Source: Apricaphanius iberus (taxonomy: Eukaryota; Chordata; Actinopteri; Cyprinodontiformes; Aphaniidae). From it: a stretch of DNA of 64,000 nucleotides. The stretch is from assembly GCA_028564705.1 (NCBI GenBank), contig JAPXFQ010002676.1:868001-932000 (forward strand), written 5' to 3'. The notes under the pieces are model-generated. The model was given only the letters and a program-made list of their open reading frames with translations, ran no database searches and was not told the origin of the DNA. A program made the translations under genes and the position numbers. Shown in pieces: positions 46,756-60,700 of the stretch. Within the stretch, counting starts at the first letter, position 1, and every line of letters starts with the position of its first letter.

Positions 46756-49700
46756 CGTTACTGGAGGTTTTACTCAGGATAGATCGTATAGATAATGGAT
46801 GGATGGAGGTTCATTCAACTCACCTTTCAGCTACTGAAGAGAAATGTTAAAAAGGTGGTAAAATTGATGAAGTTTCTTTTTCTTGAAGTGGCAACAAATA
46901 ATTGAAAGTTTTAGTTGGTTTTAAATCAGTTGGTCATTTTACCTCATAACCAAAATTATTTTTATACATGTTATTTGGTTTGTGTAGTGACAATGATAAA
47001 AATGCTTTTTGTGTATTTGAAAACTGCTAAAAACGTGTAGAATTAAATTTAGAGTGGTAGAAAAACCATAAAGAAAAGATACTGAGAAGAAAGGGAGATG
47101 TACACATTTTTTATTTAAAGAGGCTAATCACAGAGAAAAAACTTTGGGTTCCAATGATGGCAAAAATAAGGAGGTCAGTAAATAAACCAATCTCATTCCA
47201 TTTATCTTAACTCGGTCTGTAAAATAAATCCATTCTTTATGAGGATGAAGTCTCTAACGGGGGATGAAGTCTCCCAGTTTAAACTGGTTGGTTGGTGGAG
47301 CTGTCTTGCTTCATCTGTATTTAGCTGTCCTCTTGACCGCAGCTTATTGAGTCCACCTCTCGTGAGCGGCCTCATATCTGGTTGCCATGGCTGCGAGACG
47401 TCAGTGGTCTGGACGGAGAATTTTAAGCTTGACCTCCCGAGAGACTTTATTAAATGCGGTGAAACTGATTTTGCTTGAAGGAGATGGGCTGCACACATGC
47501 ACTAACCTTTACCGATGTTTGCGGCAAGGATGAGTTTGACAGGAAATGTGACGTTCGTTCTCTGATGTGATGGTTTTTCGTTTTAAAGGGAGGAAGGAGG
47601 AGCTCATGGGATGACTGAATAATCCAGGAACTTCCACAGTCGGCGATCGTATGGAGCAGAGCGACGGACACTCAGAGAGCACAGACTCATCATGTTAAAT
47701 GTGAACGCGGCTTCACCCAACAGGAGCAAAAAAACTTTAAATCAAAAGCAGGACCCTGATTTAGGTTCAAAGACAGACACATGGATGGATGGATGGATGA
47801 GTGGACAGATGAAGTGTTGGCATAAAAAAAAATAGAGGAATTAAACCACAAAGACTTCCCCCGCTATTCCCAGCTTGTCATGCAGCTAGCAGGTTTCATT
47901 GTTCCCATTGTTTACTGAAGTGGGGGAAAAAAGGACACTGCAGAAACACACAAACTTTATTCCTCTAGTGTATTTCTTCCAGAAATTCTTATAGGGATAA
48001 AGTTATTCTTTGGCACCAAATTTGAGTGCTTAAACTTTTTTTTCAGTACAGATCTGATTTTATTTTGTAGCTAAATGTTTAAATGTTTATATATATTTTT
48101 TTCAATTCATTTTAAATATGATCGCTTTGGAAATTAGTTATTTAATTATGCACCAGAGAGTTGAACGGTTGTTGCAAAGGAGAGCTGAGCTCAGAAGAAG
48201 TTGTGATCTAATTTCTCCCGGACTGGGACTCAAACATGGCCGCTGATGGATCAAAATCTGCTTCTTTGCTGGAAATCAGTGCAACAGCTTGAGCAAAGTT
48301 GTCACTTATGCTCAAGTGGACACAGTCTGATTGTAACATAGCAGCTTTAGGAGTGCAAAGGTAAGTCCATCCTTAACTAGCTGATACCACACATTTGGTA
48401 AACCATTAGAAAATAAAATAATTATTTGTTGCTAACATTCTGAATCAGATAAGTTTAGAGCACCTTAAAAAGGTTGCCTCTCCTCTAAGCATATTTACTT
48501 ATTTAAACCTAAAGTTGTGTTATTTTTATTTCTGAGCTATCTTCTTCCTCCCTGTTGGTTCTTCTTTCTGCTTGTGTTGCATCGATGAGACTTTTATCAT
48601 TGACCAGCAGTATTTCTGAAGTTGTAGATCACAAATTTATTTCACTTAACTTAACAAAATGTATTTTTGTCTATGGGCAAAAATGTGGGATTTTGTCAGT
48701 AATATGTTTTTTTTTTTATTATTGTTTTAGGCAATTTTTTTAACTCTGTAAAGCACATGAAACTAATTAAAATGCACTGCAGTGTCTTATTTAATATTTC
48801 AGGTGTTGGATTTTTCTGTGCCTCCCTAACCTTCTTGTCTAGTTGTTTGGGTCGCATCTCTAGATTTTGCTTGTTGTAACTATTTATTTATTTTGACAGC
48901 AGAAGGTGCTCATTCAGTCAGGTTTGTTCAGTCTCGTTATTATGTTTTCAAACTAAGATGTTTTTAGTGAAAACCCCTTTAAAATTAGTTTATATCTACT
49001 TCACATTTAGGTAGCAATCTTAAATAATTGGTGGAATCTCGCCTCCTGTAAAACATATTGTTTGCAAGATGTATAGATTTACAACAAATATTTTGCACAG
49101 AATAATCTCTATACTACTATTGTAGTATACTCACTCAGTCCACATTTATTACAGCACTTTAATCTGTAAAAGTTTTAATTTAAAAAAAAAATTAAATGCT
49201 AATTGTGGAAGAATTATCTGTCTTAAAAATAATTTCTCACAAAATAAATGTAACTGAAGTAATTAGCCTATAGCATATTTTAAATCTTGATCTCTGGGAG
49301 TTTTTCTTTTAGGCACGCTTCAAAATGGGAAAGAAAACAGAACGTCTGATTCAAGGGAGGCAGATTTGTTTCAAACCTTGTCCGAAATGAAATGCTAGGG
49401 CAAAACAAGCTGCTATAATTCATGTTCCGTAAGCGCCAACCTTCTCCATTGTCTGATGATGCAGCTAAGAGTCGTCCTGACGAAATGGGGTTAGCTATGT
49501 ATTACCAGCAAAGGTGCCAATAATTGTAGCACTGTGGAATATCTTTTTTCCTGACGTGGGTTTTATTTCTCCCCTGAATAAATGTACTCAAAGCTTTGTT
49601 TCTTTTTCAATGCAGGATTATGCTTCTGTCATAAAACCTGAGTTTACATCTTTAGCAGAAGTGGTGCAGTAGAGTTCACTTGTTTTTCTTTATTTTAAAC

Positions 49701-52700
49701 TTTGGTCTCTGTTCTTTTTTTTTTTTGTCAACAACACAAAAAAAACCTAATGAGGAACAAATTTTCTATTCACAACCATGGCTTGGCAAAAGGCAAGACT
49801 ATTTGAGTTTAAGGCGAGGGGATTGTAGCACAAAACATTTAAAATTGCATAAATTAGACAACATAAAAAACACACACGAACAAATGACATTTACAAAAAC
49901 ATGACACAAACAAAAGTATTGGTATTCTAGTCACAAAGCAGCCAGAGATTATGGGCTTGTTAGTTTTAACAACACATATATCTTTAAAAAGATCTGTGAT
50001 CTCCGATCTTTTTTTCCACTCTTTTTTTGTTTTCAATTGATTTCCTATGTTCTCTAGCCCAATTATATGCCTTGAGAGCCGTTTCGTGTGGGATGAGTTA
50101 AGGTCCAATGCTGTCTCACTCCTGTTTCAGGGGGTGGAGGAGTGGTGGGGTGAATCGTGAGGATCACGAGTTCGCGATCAGCAATTCGTCTCTTTTGCTA
50201 ACTTCGATCAAGTAATTAAATTAACTTACTTTGCTGGCAGTGTTCAAAAACAGATTCCAACAGTTTTCTTTTCTCAGCTCATCTTTCTTGGCAAAAAAAT
50301 AAATAAAAAATGCAACACTGATGTGCTATGTCCACAAATAAACCAAGCTTGACCAATGTTCTGCCATGCTGTTGAGTTGCTAACAGTTAGCGTCGGCTTG
50401 TAGCTTCTACTAGCAGAGACGTGCTCTCCTCTCTCAAGGCTGCAAAATCAACCATTCCCGTGGGCGGTCACTAGACAAGGTAGACAATATTATGAATAGC
50501 CTACAAATTTTCCCTGTGACGTAGAAAGAACTAGCTTTTTCTGACTCTTGTTTTCTTTTTCATCTATTTTCTGTGGCTAATACAGGGAACAGGTGTAGGA
50601 GAAAATGTTCACATGTTGCATGTTTATGCCACTCAGTGTGACAGATTTTATTTAATTTTTTTTTTTTTTTTTTTTAATCATTGTCAGTAAAGGACACCTT
50701 CAAAACGGATGAAGATGAGCGCAGTTCTTTCACTATCAACTTCACCCATTTTAGGACAGATTTTCTATGTTTGGCCCTTTTTTCTTAAATTGGAGAGCTC
50801 TGAAGTCAGATTTCCTTCCCTTGGGAGGTGACTCAGGCTTTTGATTCAGATATGTTAAACCAGGGACATCCCAAGGATTCTGGCTGTCAAGGACTGGAGT
50901 TTGAAATTCCTGTCCTGAACTAAGGAGCTGAACCAAAGCAATGTCTGCATAAACACATCTAGGCACACATTTAAAATTAGTTCATACACTTTTTATTTTC
51001 TTTTTTCTTTTACCTGAAGTTAGTTACGTTTTTTTTTCTTTTTTATAACTTTCTCAGCACTACCCAATGGCGTTTTCTATTGCATTAACACCTAAAATGT
51101 GTTTTCCAAATAGTTTGACACTGAACATTTGTCATATACAGTAGTTGTTGATCAACTTTTTTTATTTATTTTTTATCCACAATAGGCCTACTATCAATGC
51201 TTTTATAAAATGTTACAATGCTGGTATTTTATAGCACAGTTTTTTCATATTAAGTCTGGCCCCAAAATGATTGTTTTAAAGCAAGGTGAAAAATGTCTCT
51301 TTAACATCTCTGAAAATAATAAACACATTAATTAGTTGTATATGTGCTGTTTCTTTCTGAACATGCAAAGTCATGACCCTCTTACTTCCAAACAGGTTGT
51401 TGCCTTCCAGCTGTAGTGTGACTACAAAGGTAATCCTGTTTTTTTAGTATATATATATCCTTTTTTGAGATTAACACACAGGCACGCACACAGAAGCTGT
51501 GAAAAGACGTGTTGGACCTTAACCCATCCCACAACAGTTTGCATCTGTATAATACAAACACATGGAGACAGAAACTTCTGCAAACCCTGCAGGTTCCGTG
51601 ACAATGTCACGCGAAAGCCCTAAAATAGAAGCCTATAGATGTGCTGTGAGGATGGACGTCAGCTCTGTCACTGTGCTGTGGGTTACAGCGATCAACTAGG
51701 GGCCCTCAGGACAGCTTCTGTATGTGTGAGCCTGTGTCACGGTGGTCCACCAGCTCCTCCTTCACTCTTCTAAACAGTTCTGACACATCAGGGTCACTCC
51801 TTACCTCAAGACACCCACCGCAGAGCGCTCCGAGGGACTTGTACACATGAGATCTTTGCTAAACTGTTCGTGGGCGTGCACAGGAAGATCACATGCGGGG
51901 AGGGACATACACACGCATACACACTGTGGAGTGGAGTGGCCTTTACTATATAGGTCATGGCAACGGTTGCATAACACACATGGGGAATGGAAACAGAAAA
52001 AGAGAGGGGTCAAGTATGTGAGAGGGAGATAAAGTGGAAAAACAGCTTCGGGGGTGAACCCGAGAGGTGTTGAGGTGCGCCAGCAGGCCCTTCTAGTCCA
52101 CCTCACCTGTCCCCCGAAAATAAAGACGTAAATCATCACTGAGCACGGTGCTCTGAAACTACGCAGACAACTAGGAGAACAGCAGCAGCCACCTGCCTCC
52201 AGCAGACACCTGGACATCCTACTGTGTGTGAGGCACACAGCACCAAGAGGAGGACCAGCGAGGGACTCCGTCATTTGCTGTTCTCTGTATGCACCGCTGC
52301 TTTTGCATACAAAGACTCTACAATTAGAAAGCTCAGACCGAGTTTAATCCATGCTAAAAGATTTCTCAAAAATCGGGATTACCGGTTGAATTTGAACACC
52401 TGTATTAGTTTTTGCTAGTGTAGATGTTGAATTAAAAAAAAGGTACCGCTCAATCTCTTTAAAATCTAAAACATATTTTTTTCGAAACTGTATAAATTCA
52501 GAATGTCCTCTGTAGAGGTGCATCTCAAGTGAAAATATAATTTGAAAATTAGTTTATATAGGTGATTAATTTTAAGCAAGCCGACATAAACAAGTGAATT
52601 ACTGCTTGCAGGGCAACTTTCAAGTCAGCTATTTTCCCCATATTTGTGTAGGCCACTGCATTTCTGTATTAAAATCATTTTTAATTAGTCTTTTGTGATA

Positions 52701-53390
52701 TTAACGTTTTCTGAGAAACTGACATTACCTACCAGCAGCCTCTGCAGGCAGGAATGTCTCTCATCATGATGCATGTAGAGGAAAGTTAGAGCACAGTTCT
52801 TGTGTCACTGAACATAAGGGTTGTACAATGCACAGGTCCTAAACTCAGTCTAGTCTTTCATTTAAAGATATCAACATCCATCGTGTAACGTGCCTAATCA
52901 GCTTGAAGCTGGGAATCAAATGCAAAATCTCCTTGCCCCCATTATACTATAAGCTGATCCAACATTGCATTTATTGTTCTAATTCTTTTTTTTTTTTTTT
53001 TTTTTAGCATTTCTACTTTTTTCCAACTATTCTTGCAATTCTTGATATTTTACAATATCAAGAACATTATAGTTGGCTAATTTTAACATAAAATGTCTGC
53101 CACATATCTGGTTTTTCTCTTCACCTCCAAATAAACATCTGTACTGTTTATCTGGAATGAATGAGACTAATCATCACGTGGAGCCTGTTTCTATTTCCCC
53201 ACAGTGTGTAATAGATTTGTTTTTGCTACCTCAGGAGGGCCTTTATCCTTTGCAGAACTCCATGTGACTTTGTGTTGTAAACAGCTTTCAGGGCCTTTGT
53301 AACAGTGCATTAATTGCACCAAAAAAATGACTTTACTTGGAAAGAAAAGAAAATATGTGGATTATATAATACAAGAAAGATCAAAAGTTA
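46756..53390. other. intergenic, no gene recognised
   Basis: AT-rich sequence with a CpG-richer patch at about 47230-47720 and a second less AT-rich stretch at 51640-52280, both described as findings. The 157-codon minus-strand frame at 51801-52274 has no recognised domain and is not called as a gene. Confidence 0.6.
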
Positions 53391-53510
53391 AACTGAGGCA
53401 GTGTGGTGGGAAGGACTGTCGATCTGTCCAGGGTGTACCCTGCCTCTCACCCAATGACTACTAGAGATCCTGTGACATAGCAAGGATGAGCGGTATGGAT
53501 GGATGGAGCA
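53391..53510. repeat. fragment of the short dispersed fish repeat
   Basis: Contains 'gtccagggtgtaccctgcct', the reverse complement of the conserved block at 39065-39085, and a GGAT tandem at its end. Confidence 0.65.
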
Positions 53511-56500
53511 TTGTCCTACAAACTAGGGTGGAATCAGATGCCACACAGCTGAAGGACATCAAAAATTCTGTCTTTGCAAGATGAGCTGGAATTTATGTTC
53601 TTTTCATTTTTAGAAAACTGACTTCTAAAGGCTACAAGGTTCAGTTTTTTAGCACAGTACCTTTGCATCAGACCAGAGTTTACATGTTTTTCTCACTGGA
53701 CTCGTCTCCTTCTATCTGGACTTTCTCTTAGTCCAAAGACGTGTACCGTATGGAAGGCCATGCTGTAGGAGGAAAACAAGTTGGCATGGCCACTTTACAC
53801 CACTAAAATCAGAAATGTTACGGGCGAGCTGCTGGTTTTAATACAGAACCGCTTGTTACCATTTAAGGTTTGGATTTGCATAACCGTTGGTGAAGGTTTT
53901 CTGGTTTAAAACATTTGTTACCCATACAGAACCTGTTAGCATTTTGTTTGTAACGCTCTCGGCAGTTACACTTAATCGGCATATCCCCATTACTAGCGAC
54001 TAGTGTCGGTATATTAGGTGCAAGATCACCATTGCTAGAGACTAAATCACATGCAGCCATAATCATCTTTTTTCCCTTTTTTGTCTGTTTCTAAGTAAAA
54101 AAAAAATGTCTTGCAGTTTTATAAAATCTAATTTTCGCCCTGTTGTTGCAGACATCATCCAGATTCAGATCTATCTCGTCCACTTGCAAATGACACAAAA
54201 ACAAAAAAACAACCTGAATTGTTACTGTAGCTAACCCTGTGCATCCACCTGTCATCTTGACCTGCACCCTTCATAACCCCTCCCACCTGACGGAACATAC
54301 ACCATTATCACTACATCTAATCCAGTATTTCTCAAACTTTTTACAGTGGGTACCACTTGAGAAAATGTCCAGCTCTCCAAGTACCACTATCATGACCAAC
54401 CTAAACACACAGCAGAGAAGGATTACCCTTTTAACTATTGACAAATAACAAATGAGGCTTATTTATTCCTAAACATGATTATTTGTTGGTAATTGTTGCC
54501 AGAAAAAGCCACACTGTGTGTGGATTATATATTTTCTAATTAATTTTATTTGTTTTACTTTCCTTCAAGTACCACTTGGGGAAGCTAGTAATACACGTGC
54601 CACAGTTTGAGAATCGTGGCTCTAATCTAAACCACTCGGTTTAGCCTCTGATATAAAAAGCAGGAACCCCATTGTGCTTCTAAGCTGAAAGCGTAATGTG
54701 TCGGCCGCATGAAACAAACATCATGTCCTTTAGAAACACTTTTTGGCCCATTCTGATTCTTAAAAAGAAAAAAGATTTCAAGAGATTCATCAGTCCAGAC
54801 CTGATTTTTTTGGTATTATGCTGCATTCCTACTCGGGCCTCCGAGTCACTGTACACGAGAATGTGACATAATTCCCGATTTAAAGCATTCCAGTTTGTCT
54901 CACTACACTCCGAGTCGGAAAGAACATGGATGCTTTGAGGGCAGCAGCTGTCGAGGGGCGGACTAGTCATTGTTATTGTTGTTAGCGGCATAGCATCTTC
55001 AGCGGACCAGCATGAAAAACAAAGCTGGACATTGTATCGCACGCAGAGCAAGGCCGTGCAATGTAATAAATTGGTGACCAGATTAAAGCAGAGATGTAGT
55101 CAACCGTGTAAGAGCATTTAAAAACGACATTGAAATGACCAACATATTACAAATAAAAAGAAAATACATTTCAACTACCCCACTCCGTTATTTTTGTTCT
55201 ACAAGTTGCTCTCCTTCACCAGCAGCATAAAATACCTCAGTCAGCCCCTGACTGGACCCTGTAATAATAGCCTGTCTGCGCAATGAGACAAACACGTCCC
55301 GTTGAGCCTCCAGCAGTCATCCGTACCAGCACTCTCTATGTCTGTTCCAACCTGAAGGGATTGTTTACCCTCCACAACCGCATCACCGCAAACCTAACCG
55401 CTCTTTGAAGCTTTGAGTATCAAAGGTAATGACCAAACACCCCAGTCAAAGAATATGGCCTTCTAGGTTTTTAAAATGAGGAGTTTTCTCTTGTAAATGA
55501 AGACTTGTTCGGTATTCCCACTAGTGCACTCCAGATTTTACCCTGTGACTCCACTGCAATTGTTTTCCTCACACAAAAAAATTATAGTTTTACATGTATA
55601 AATATTACAGTAGTTTACAAGTTACGATTAATTAATTTCAATTCAACAGAAACAAAAGAATTAGTATGTGAATGACGAATCCCATCAGGTGCTGTATTTC
55701 GAATGCTAATCATTGACTTATTCCTGAATATGTTGTTGGAAAACCATAACATTTTAATAATCAATATGTTTCTTACTCCCTGCTTTTAACTGTTTTAATA
55801 ATTCTTTCATACTAATTCAGAGTCAGTATTAACGTACAGAAGCTTTAAATCAGGCTGTTAGATATAAGGGGATTTTAGTGAGATGCATGGGGTCCAGGTC
55901 AGCTGGTCTTTGTGTTTATTTCTTAATCTGAACATGAAATGCAGACATAATTCACTTGCACAAACATACTGTAGTTCAGGTTATGAAGCAGGAGTTTCAG
56001 CAATACAGTGTTTCTCACACACCTTAGTTGAGATGATGGTTTTGAATGTTTTATGCGAATCTTCCTTCTAAATGTTCAATTCCACAAATAAAGAACAAAC
56101 AAGCTGATGGGAGTAAAAAATATGAGCTAAAAATTATTCAAGAAGTGGAATAATCAGGCTGCATTTGTGTGTGCACCATACCACTGATACTTTGTTGAAA
56201 CACCTTTCGATTCAGTCTATGTTTTCAGTCTGCATGACTTCACACCTGACAACAATTACAGTGAATCTCTTCCAACTCCCTCTGGTCATCGACGTGTGAT
56301 GACAAGCATGTCCCGAACACGTTTAATGGTTTTAAATGCACAAAGGAGTGACTCATGGCATTAAATGGTTCTCTATTGTTAATCATAACACAACACCCTA
56401 GATGCATCTAACTGCTGACCAAAAGAACCCAACAGTCTTTTCTCTCAAGACTTGCTTGAAGACATCCTGTCCAAAGGTTATTGGTGAGAATTGATATGTC

Positions 56501-56735
56501 AAATGCTCCGGGCCAGCTAGCCACATTGGTTGCTTGTTCTCACTTCATCAAACCCTCAAATGCAAATTTTCCGAACTGTTCTATAAGTGGACGTTTCTGG
56601 CTGCGACAAGTTACATCAGCTGGTTGCTTTGGTTTCCCTTGTCTCTTTGGTTCTTTTAGACATGGATAAAGACCAGAGGGTGTCTAAATACCAGCTGTAT
56701 CTGTTTCTTAAAAGAACACCAACTATACACATCAG
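53511..56735. other. intergenic, no gene recognised
   Basis: Apart from the MITE at 54324-54620 I see no feature here. Open frames are short and without known motifs. Confidence 0.6.
54324..54620. mobile_element. hAT-like MITE, inverted copy of 43304-43580
   Basis: It begins AGTATTTCTCAAACTTTTTA and ends with the complement of GCCACGATTCTCAAACTGTG. It is flanked by TCTAATC repeats (54316 and 54621), an 8-bp duplication with one change. Internal text (about 54375-54400, tccaagtaccactatcatga) mirrors 43500-43525. Confidence 0.83.
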
Positions 56736-56739
56736 CCTC

Positions 56740-57070
56740 ACCTTACCGTCCTCGCTGTGAAATCACGGAGTGGGGGAGGCATTTCTTCAGCAGGGACAGC
56801 GAATTGGTCATGATGGGAACATAGATGGAACAAAAGACAAAACTTGAAGAAAACCTGTTGGAACACATGTAGCCCATGGCAGAGGTTCAACTTCCAGCAG
56901 AAAAATAAACCTAAACATGTACCCAGAGTAGACCGTGAATAAATTAGAGCACAATTATGTATTCAAATGGATCAGTAAAAGTCAAGACCTGAATCTGGTT
57001 TGAAATCTTGGGCAAACCCTGCAGAGTGTTGTTCAGAGATGCTCCTCATCCAATCTGCCTGTGATTAAGT
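56740..57070 (+). mobile_element. Tc1-like remnant
   Basis: The plus-strand text follows a Tc1 transposase 3' half with many changes: gggggaggcatttcttcagc (glycine box), 'ggttcaacttccagcagaaaa' (second block, aspartate lost), 'aaaagtcaagacctgaatct' (SPDLN block), 'gatgctcctcatccaatctg'. Confidence 0.7.
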
Positions 57071-57599
57071 TAGCAAAAAGATCAGTCTCTGAATCTGTAA
57101 GGCTGGTTGTAGGAACTGGGTAAGATATTTAAAACTGGTCAGACACAACAGTAGCCCATGCATGTTTTGGGTTAAAATCATGTTCCCAGTTTGGAGCTTT
57201 GTCTTCACCGCCTTTATTGCTACACAGCCTTTGTTCATCCAAGTCAAATCATATAGATTATCTACACTGAAATAACTCCCAAATTAATGATGTTATATTA
57301 TCTGATGTCATCAAGGTCTTATTTAGCTCAACGAAGATAAAAAGCTTGATAATTTTCAAATATATATATTTTTTTACATCAGCTAAGATGCAAAAATAGT
57401 TCTGAGCTTGAACTATAATATACGTGCAAGTCATTTAATGTTTTTTAATTAACAAAAGCTCAAGGCTTAGAGGCATCTAGAGCATGTGTAGTCAGAAAGA
57501 ACAAATGGTCTGTCTGAGGTCTATCTATTATGTACTTATTTTTTGTTTTTTACCTTATTAATTATACAGAATTTGTCACTTCTGAATACACTCTTCACC

Positions 57600-57725
57600 A
57601 TCCATCCACCCATCTATTTTCTTACTGTAACTGCTTAGTCCTCCAGGGGGCTGGTGCCTATCTCCAGCTGTCAATGGGCGAGAGGCGGGGTACACCCTGG
57701 ACAGGTCGCCAGTCCATCACAGCAC
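57600..57725. repeat. fragment of the short dispersed fish repeat
   Basis: About 70 bases are almost identical to 39030-39105 (ctggtgcctatctccagctg, then a run including gagaggcggggtacaccct). Confidence 0.8.
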
Positions 57726-60700
57726 TCTTCAACAATGAAATAAAAAAATATTAGAAGATTACCAGCATATATTTTCTAGTTTATTTTTAGTGCTGGTTCC
57801 TAAGAAGAAAGACTACGAGTTAAATTTTGGTCTACTTAAATGGGGTAGCTTTGCTTGGTAGGATATATAATGACACATCTGAAAACAGAATATATTTTAA
57901 TGTTTTAATAACATCTAAGCGTTGAGGTTTGCGCTTGGATTCACCCATAAAGAAAGGTATAGGCTTAGACATACAGTGAAGCTGCAGGTCGCCTTATATG
58001 GAGATGTGTGTGTGTGTAGCCCACCACTACAAAGCTGCATAGTGATCTTAGCTTTTTTGGGAAACTTTTTATTTTTTTGGCTTAGATTACCCCCATGTTG
58101 TGCGTAAATCTGTATAATTCTGTTTGTTTGTTGCTCACTTTTTCCCTAGTATAAATAATTGTCTGGAGTATTTGTGAGTGTCATAGGGGAGTTATTATTC
58201 AGCTGTAACTTAGATTTTTTTTCCTCAACAGAACAGCACCTGTGTAGCAACACTAACCATTGGCTCCTGAGTCTTAGAACACTGGAGATATTTTATTCAA
58301 GAAGTCCCAACTTTGACTAGGGCACTCCTTTTTTTGCGATTCATGTGTGTGATCCAATTAAGATCTTGCCAGGAGGAATTTTAATAACTAACACAAGATG
58401 GGGCTGAAACCAAAGATTTCTGTAGAACAGAAGGAATTTTAGAATAAACCAGTTTTCCTTGCGTAGGGAAATAGAGCTTGAAAACAGAGGTTTGTTTAGA
58501 GTCAATGGATGCTTCTGGTCTAAACATAGAAGGGTCAACTCATTTAAACAGCATACGTATACCTTTTAGAATGGGATTAAATACAGTGCTGCACTCTTAG
58601 CCTTTATTGTTAAGCAGTAGGGACACATTCAGAATACCATTATTAAACCAGTTCTGGAAAAAAGTGATTTGTTTTGTACAATACAGTAATTCCAGATATA
58701 GTATCTATGCGGAGAGCTTGATTGGGATTTTAGGAATATTGTAGTTACACAGAAGGATGAATTCTAAACCACCTAAATGTGAGAAAACAGGTTAGATAAA
58801 TGAAATTCCATATAGATTTAGGGCTATTGAGGTATGGTTTAATCCATTTTATTTTAAATTTATTGTTTCTCCCTGCCTGCCTTAACTTCATTTAAGATAA
58901 CAGACTTTCACAAGCAATGTGTTTTGTTCTTTTGTACAAAATCAGACAACATTCGGCTTGGAATGTGTGGGAAACTGCTGGCAGTGGGCGAGAGGGGAAT
59001 TTTTTATTTATTTTTATCTTTTATTTAATGAGAACCTGAGCTTGGTTATCTTTGATAAGCTATGCTAGTGGCAGAGTGTTCTCCCGGCTTTTTCCTGTGC
59101 TGGTTGCTGGGTTGGGTCTTCATTTGGATATTTATTAGGCATTAGACTCCTTAGCCTGATATTTTTTTTTTCAGGATACAGTGAATGCTGTAAAATTACT
59201 GATACCTAACATCTGGGAAATTAAATATTAAATGTAGCCACGTACCCCCTGTAGTGTGCTCACGTATCACTAGGGGTACACATACCCCTGGCTGGGAATA
59301 ATGGTTTTAATCTACTTCATGTTGTCAACAGGTAATTAATTAAAGGCTTTTGATAGCTCTACACATTTAATAAATGAAATAACCATTTTAAAAACTCAAA
59401 CATCTGACTTTGACAAAAATAGATAGCAAAAACAGGAGAAACTGTAAGGGGGCAAACAATTTCCAACAACACCCTCAGTTGGGATCATATAGGGATTCTT
59501 TTATCTTCTTAGTTAAAGACAATTTCTAAATTTAAACTTTTATTAAAACAAAATACTGTTTCTATATTTTAGTTATACTTCAAATTACACCAAGGGAATA
59601 CTTAAACTCTGGTTTAAGCTGCACGCAAGGGAAATAATTCCATAATACAACAGTTATTTACACTGCTCAAATAATCTACAGTACTTTCAGTTTTCTATAA
59701 GGGGGTGATACATCATCTAAACTGATCGTTTTTATAAGCTACTGTGAGCTACTTTCTCCCCAAAGATTTTATCCTTCATTTTTCAACTGTGCTCCCACTA
59801 AACGCTTTCTATAGCAGAGAAAACACCAGCTATTCACATAAGTACTCCATAGAGCCTAAAACTTAAAAACAAAAACTATCCCTCTGAAGAAGGGTTTTAT
59901 GGTTGGTTTTAGCTGCCTTGGATTTCTTTGAAGAGAGTCTTTATCCAAATCTCTCAGTCCTTGATCACATGGATGTTGGCCTACTGGATCATTGAGGCGC
60001 AGACAAACTTTATTTGAACTTGATCATCTGGAATGTTTTTCACCAAATGATTTTTATAACTGGTCTATTGGCAAGAAATAAAATGTCAAAATACCAGAGG
60101 CAAATGTCACATTTGTATCACAAGTGTTATGAGACAGATTTATGCTTAACTTCTTCAATTTACAAGAATAAAAATAAATTTGCTACATCAACTTGCTGAA
60201 ACCTTATTGTATTTATCAATCTTCCTCCTGCAGATCGTCTTTAGCCTTATTACCTGTAAATTACAAACATCAGTTATTGAGTTGCACGATCTAACAGAGC
60301 CCGTTTAAGCAAGAGCACTCAGTTGTCTCAATAATTTGACGTTTTGTTAGCTTGCTGAAGAGCTCCCTGAGGTGACAGTGATTTAACATCGCATCCTTTT
60401 TTTTTTGACAAGCGGCTTTAAGCATTTGATTGAACAGGAATTTGATGTTTGGAATTGGAAACCAGTTCATCTGAGGGTTTTTATTAGGTTTCTGCTGGAA
60501 ACGGAAAATGATCAATCATGTCTGCTTATCACAATTCTATTTGCTGCTCGAAAAATCTGCTCAGTCAATGTGGTCGCTGTGAAGATTTTCCCCAAATAAA
60601 TCCCCTGACAAGGCCTAAGCACAGTCCTATACCTTGATTCAGTAATCATATTGATCAACCTCCTGCAGTAAAGTATGAGTTTTACCCAACTGTTGGGGGG

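Noticed and set aside
47651..47698. Short frame starting ATGGAGCAGAGCGACGG inside the CpG-richer patch
   Set aside because: Only 15 codons and no supporting exon or known start; kept only as part of the CpG finding.
47780..47800. GGAT tandem repeats as a minisatellite (also at 46795 and 53495)
   Set aside because: Only three to five units each; too short to call.
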